Assembly (NCBI RefSeq): GCF_029870285.1 | Contig: NZ_JACSYA010000018.1 | Location: forward strand, 43,297-107,296 | Length of the DNA: 64,000 nt | Reading direction: 5' to 3' | Source: Delftia sp. PS-11 | Lineage (GTDB): Bacteria; Pseudomonadota; Gammaproteobacteria; Burkholderiales; Burkholderiaceae_C | Part shown: positions 63,403-64,000 of the stretch, piece after piece | Layout of the letters: the number at the start of each line of letters is the position of its first letter | Position numbering within the stretch: the first letter of the stretch is position 1 | Position numbers and translations under genes: made by a program | Notes under the pieces: generated by a model | The model's input: only the letters and a program-made list of their open reading frames with translations | Told to the model about the DNA's origin: nothing | Database searches by the model: none

Positions 63403-64000
63403 TCAGCAAGTCAACTGTGCCAGGTAGTCGGAGCCAACCACCTCATAGTTTGCAGCCTTGACCCAGGCCCTTGCCTGCGCAGCGTGTGCGTTGGCATATC
63501 CCCAGGCTGCAACGCGGTGCATGGTGGCGCCATCCACCGCCACGCCTGCAGCCATCCCTATTTCGCCAAGCTGGCTTGACTTCACCATCAGCCGATCAAG
63601 CCATCGCTGCAGATGCACCTTGGCAGCCAAGGAGTCAGATTTGCTGCGATTGCAATAGGGATGGGCAAGCACAAAATTATGGGCCAGATCGCGCGGATAC
63701 AAAACGAAGGGAATGAAGTGGTCAACATCCGCCTCCTGAAGCCCCTGCCCGCAATAAAAACACTGAGGACCATCGAGCTTGCGCAGGCTGGCTCCAACGA
63801 TGGCAAGCGACTGCCGGGAAGATCCAAAAAGGAAATCCTCCAAGTCGCCTGCCTCGCCCAGAATGCCCTGATTACGGCGGTTGGCCTTGATGTGATTCAC
63901 CCAGTGGCTTCGGGCCAGTTGCTGGACCAAAGGATGAAAGCGCCGCAAGCAGTAAGCAACCCCTGGCCTGAGGACGACGCTGCCACGCGATGGCCGCTCA
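63403..64000 (-). CDS. HNH endonuclease-domain protein (5' end outside window)
   Basis: The frame is open to the right window edge; a TTG at 63948 is possible, but the upstream codons (SVVLRPGVAYCLRRFHP) read like real protein, so the start is probably outside. The HNH/zinc motif is clear: CFYCGQGLQEADVDHFIPF followed by NFVLAHPYCNRSKSD, with two CxxC-like pairs, D-H and the N/H catalytic set. After the motif a helical tail of about 75 residues follows. It may be a defence nuclease or a mobile-element protein. Confidence 0.8.
   Translation of the reverse strand, partial: ERPSRGSVVLRPGVAYCLRRFHPLVQQLARSHWVNHIKANRRNQGILGEAGDLEDFLFGSSRQSLAIVGASLRKLDGPQCFYCGQGLQEADVDHFIPFVLYPRDLAHNFVLAHPYCNRSKSDSLAAKVHLQRWLDRLMVKSSQLGEIGMAAGVAVDGATMHRVAAWGYANAHAAQARAWVKAANYEVVGSDYLAQLTC

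Noticed and set aside
1..64000. CRISPR arrays, tRNA or rRNA genes
   Set aside because: No regularly spaced repeats and no cloverleaf or rRNA-like sequence were noticed on either strand; this was judged by eye only.

Overview
The window is about 64 kb of a GC-rich beta-proteobacterial chromosome. Gene content and protein style (complete type VI cluster with TagH/PppA/TagF/TagJ, 3-hydroxyaspartate catabolic genes, lone periplasmic binding proteins) point to the Comamonadaceae, most likely Comamonas or Delftia. That placement is an inference from family knowledge, not from a marker gene. I see no rRNA, tRNA, CRISPR array or intact insertion sequence.

Region 1 (1-32.7 kb, all + strand) is a type VI secretion system (T6SS) locus. 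Left to right it holds tagH (cut by the window edge), a PP2C phosphatase, tssJ, tssK, tssL (with OmpA domain), tssM, tagF, tssA, tssB, tssC, tagJ, tssE, tssF, tssG, tssH/clpV and vgrG. TagH and PppA suggest threonine-phosphorylation control; the kinase should lie upstream. No hcp (tssD) is visible. The place between tssC and tagJ is filled by an AT-richer cargo block: a DUF6402-like protein, three tandem copies of a small membrane-anchored protein, and a Cys/His peptidoglycan amidase-like protein overlapping a gene for an exported partner. A second cargo block between tssG and clpV holds an unknown protein followed by two paralogous exported proteins. A secreted, degenerate S41-protease-like protein is translationally coupled to clpV.

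Region 2 (30.6-40.2 kb) is a polymorphic-toxin locus loaded on VgrG: DUF2169 adaptor, DUF4150 PAAR-like spike, an unknown protein, and a 1353-residue RHS protein whose tip is a cytidine-deaminase-like toxin (CAE and CxxC zinc motifs). Its immunity gene follows. Behind it lie an orphan RHS C-terminal cassette with a second version of the deaminase and its own immunity gene, a SUKH-type immunity gene, another immunity-like gene, and a dead RHS core fragment. Both RHS fragments carry in-frame deletions that end at short direct repeats present in the intact gene.

Region 3 (40.4-54 kb) holds a Fur-box-preceded TonB siderophore receptor, a stand-alone phage-tail-collar protein and a ZntB-type transporter on the - strand, a class I glutamine amidotransferase, and a SiaABCD-like c-di-GMP switch operon. 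The phosphatase of that operon carries CBS-like domains. A DUF3369-GGDEF-EAL protein follows, then a branched-chain amino-acid binding protein and a marR-alkD-like pair.

Region 4 (54-64 kb) holds a LysR gene divergent from a 3-hydroxyaspartate catabolic set (DSD1-family PLP enzyme, YheO-type regulator, ornithine-cyclodeaminase-family reductase, threonine-dehydratase-family enzyme). A MazG-like hydrolase, an exported amidase, a second LysR gene, a tautomerase, a YoeB toxin remnant and an HNH endonuclease cut by the right edge follow.
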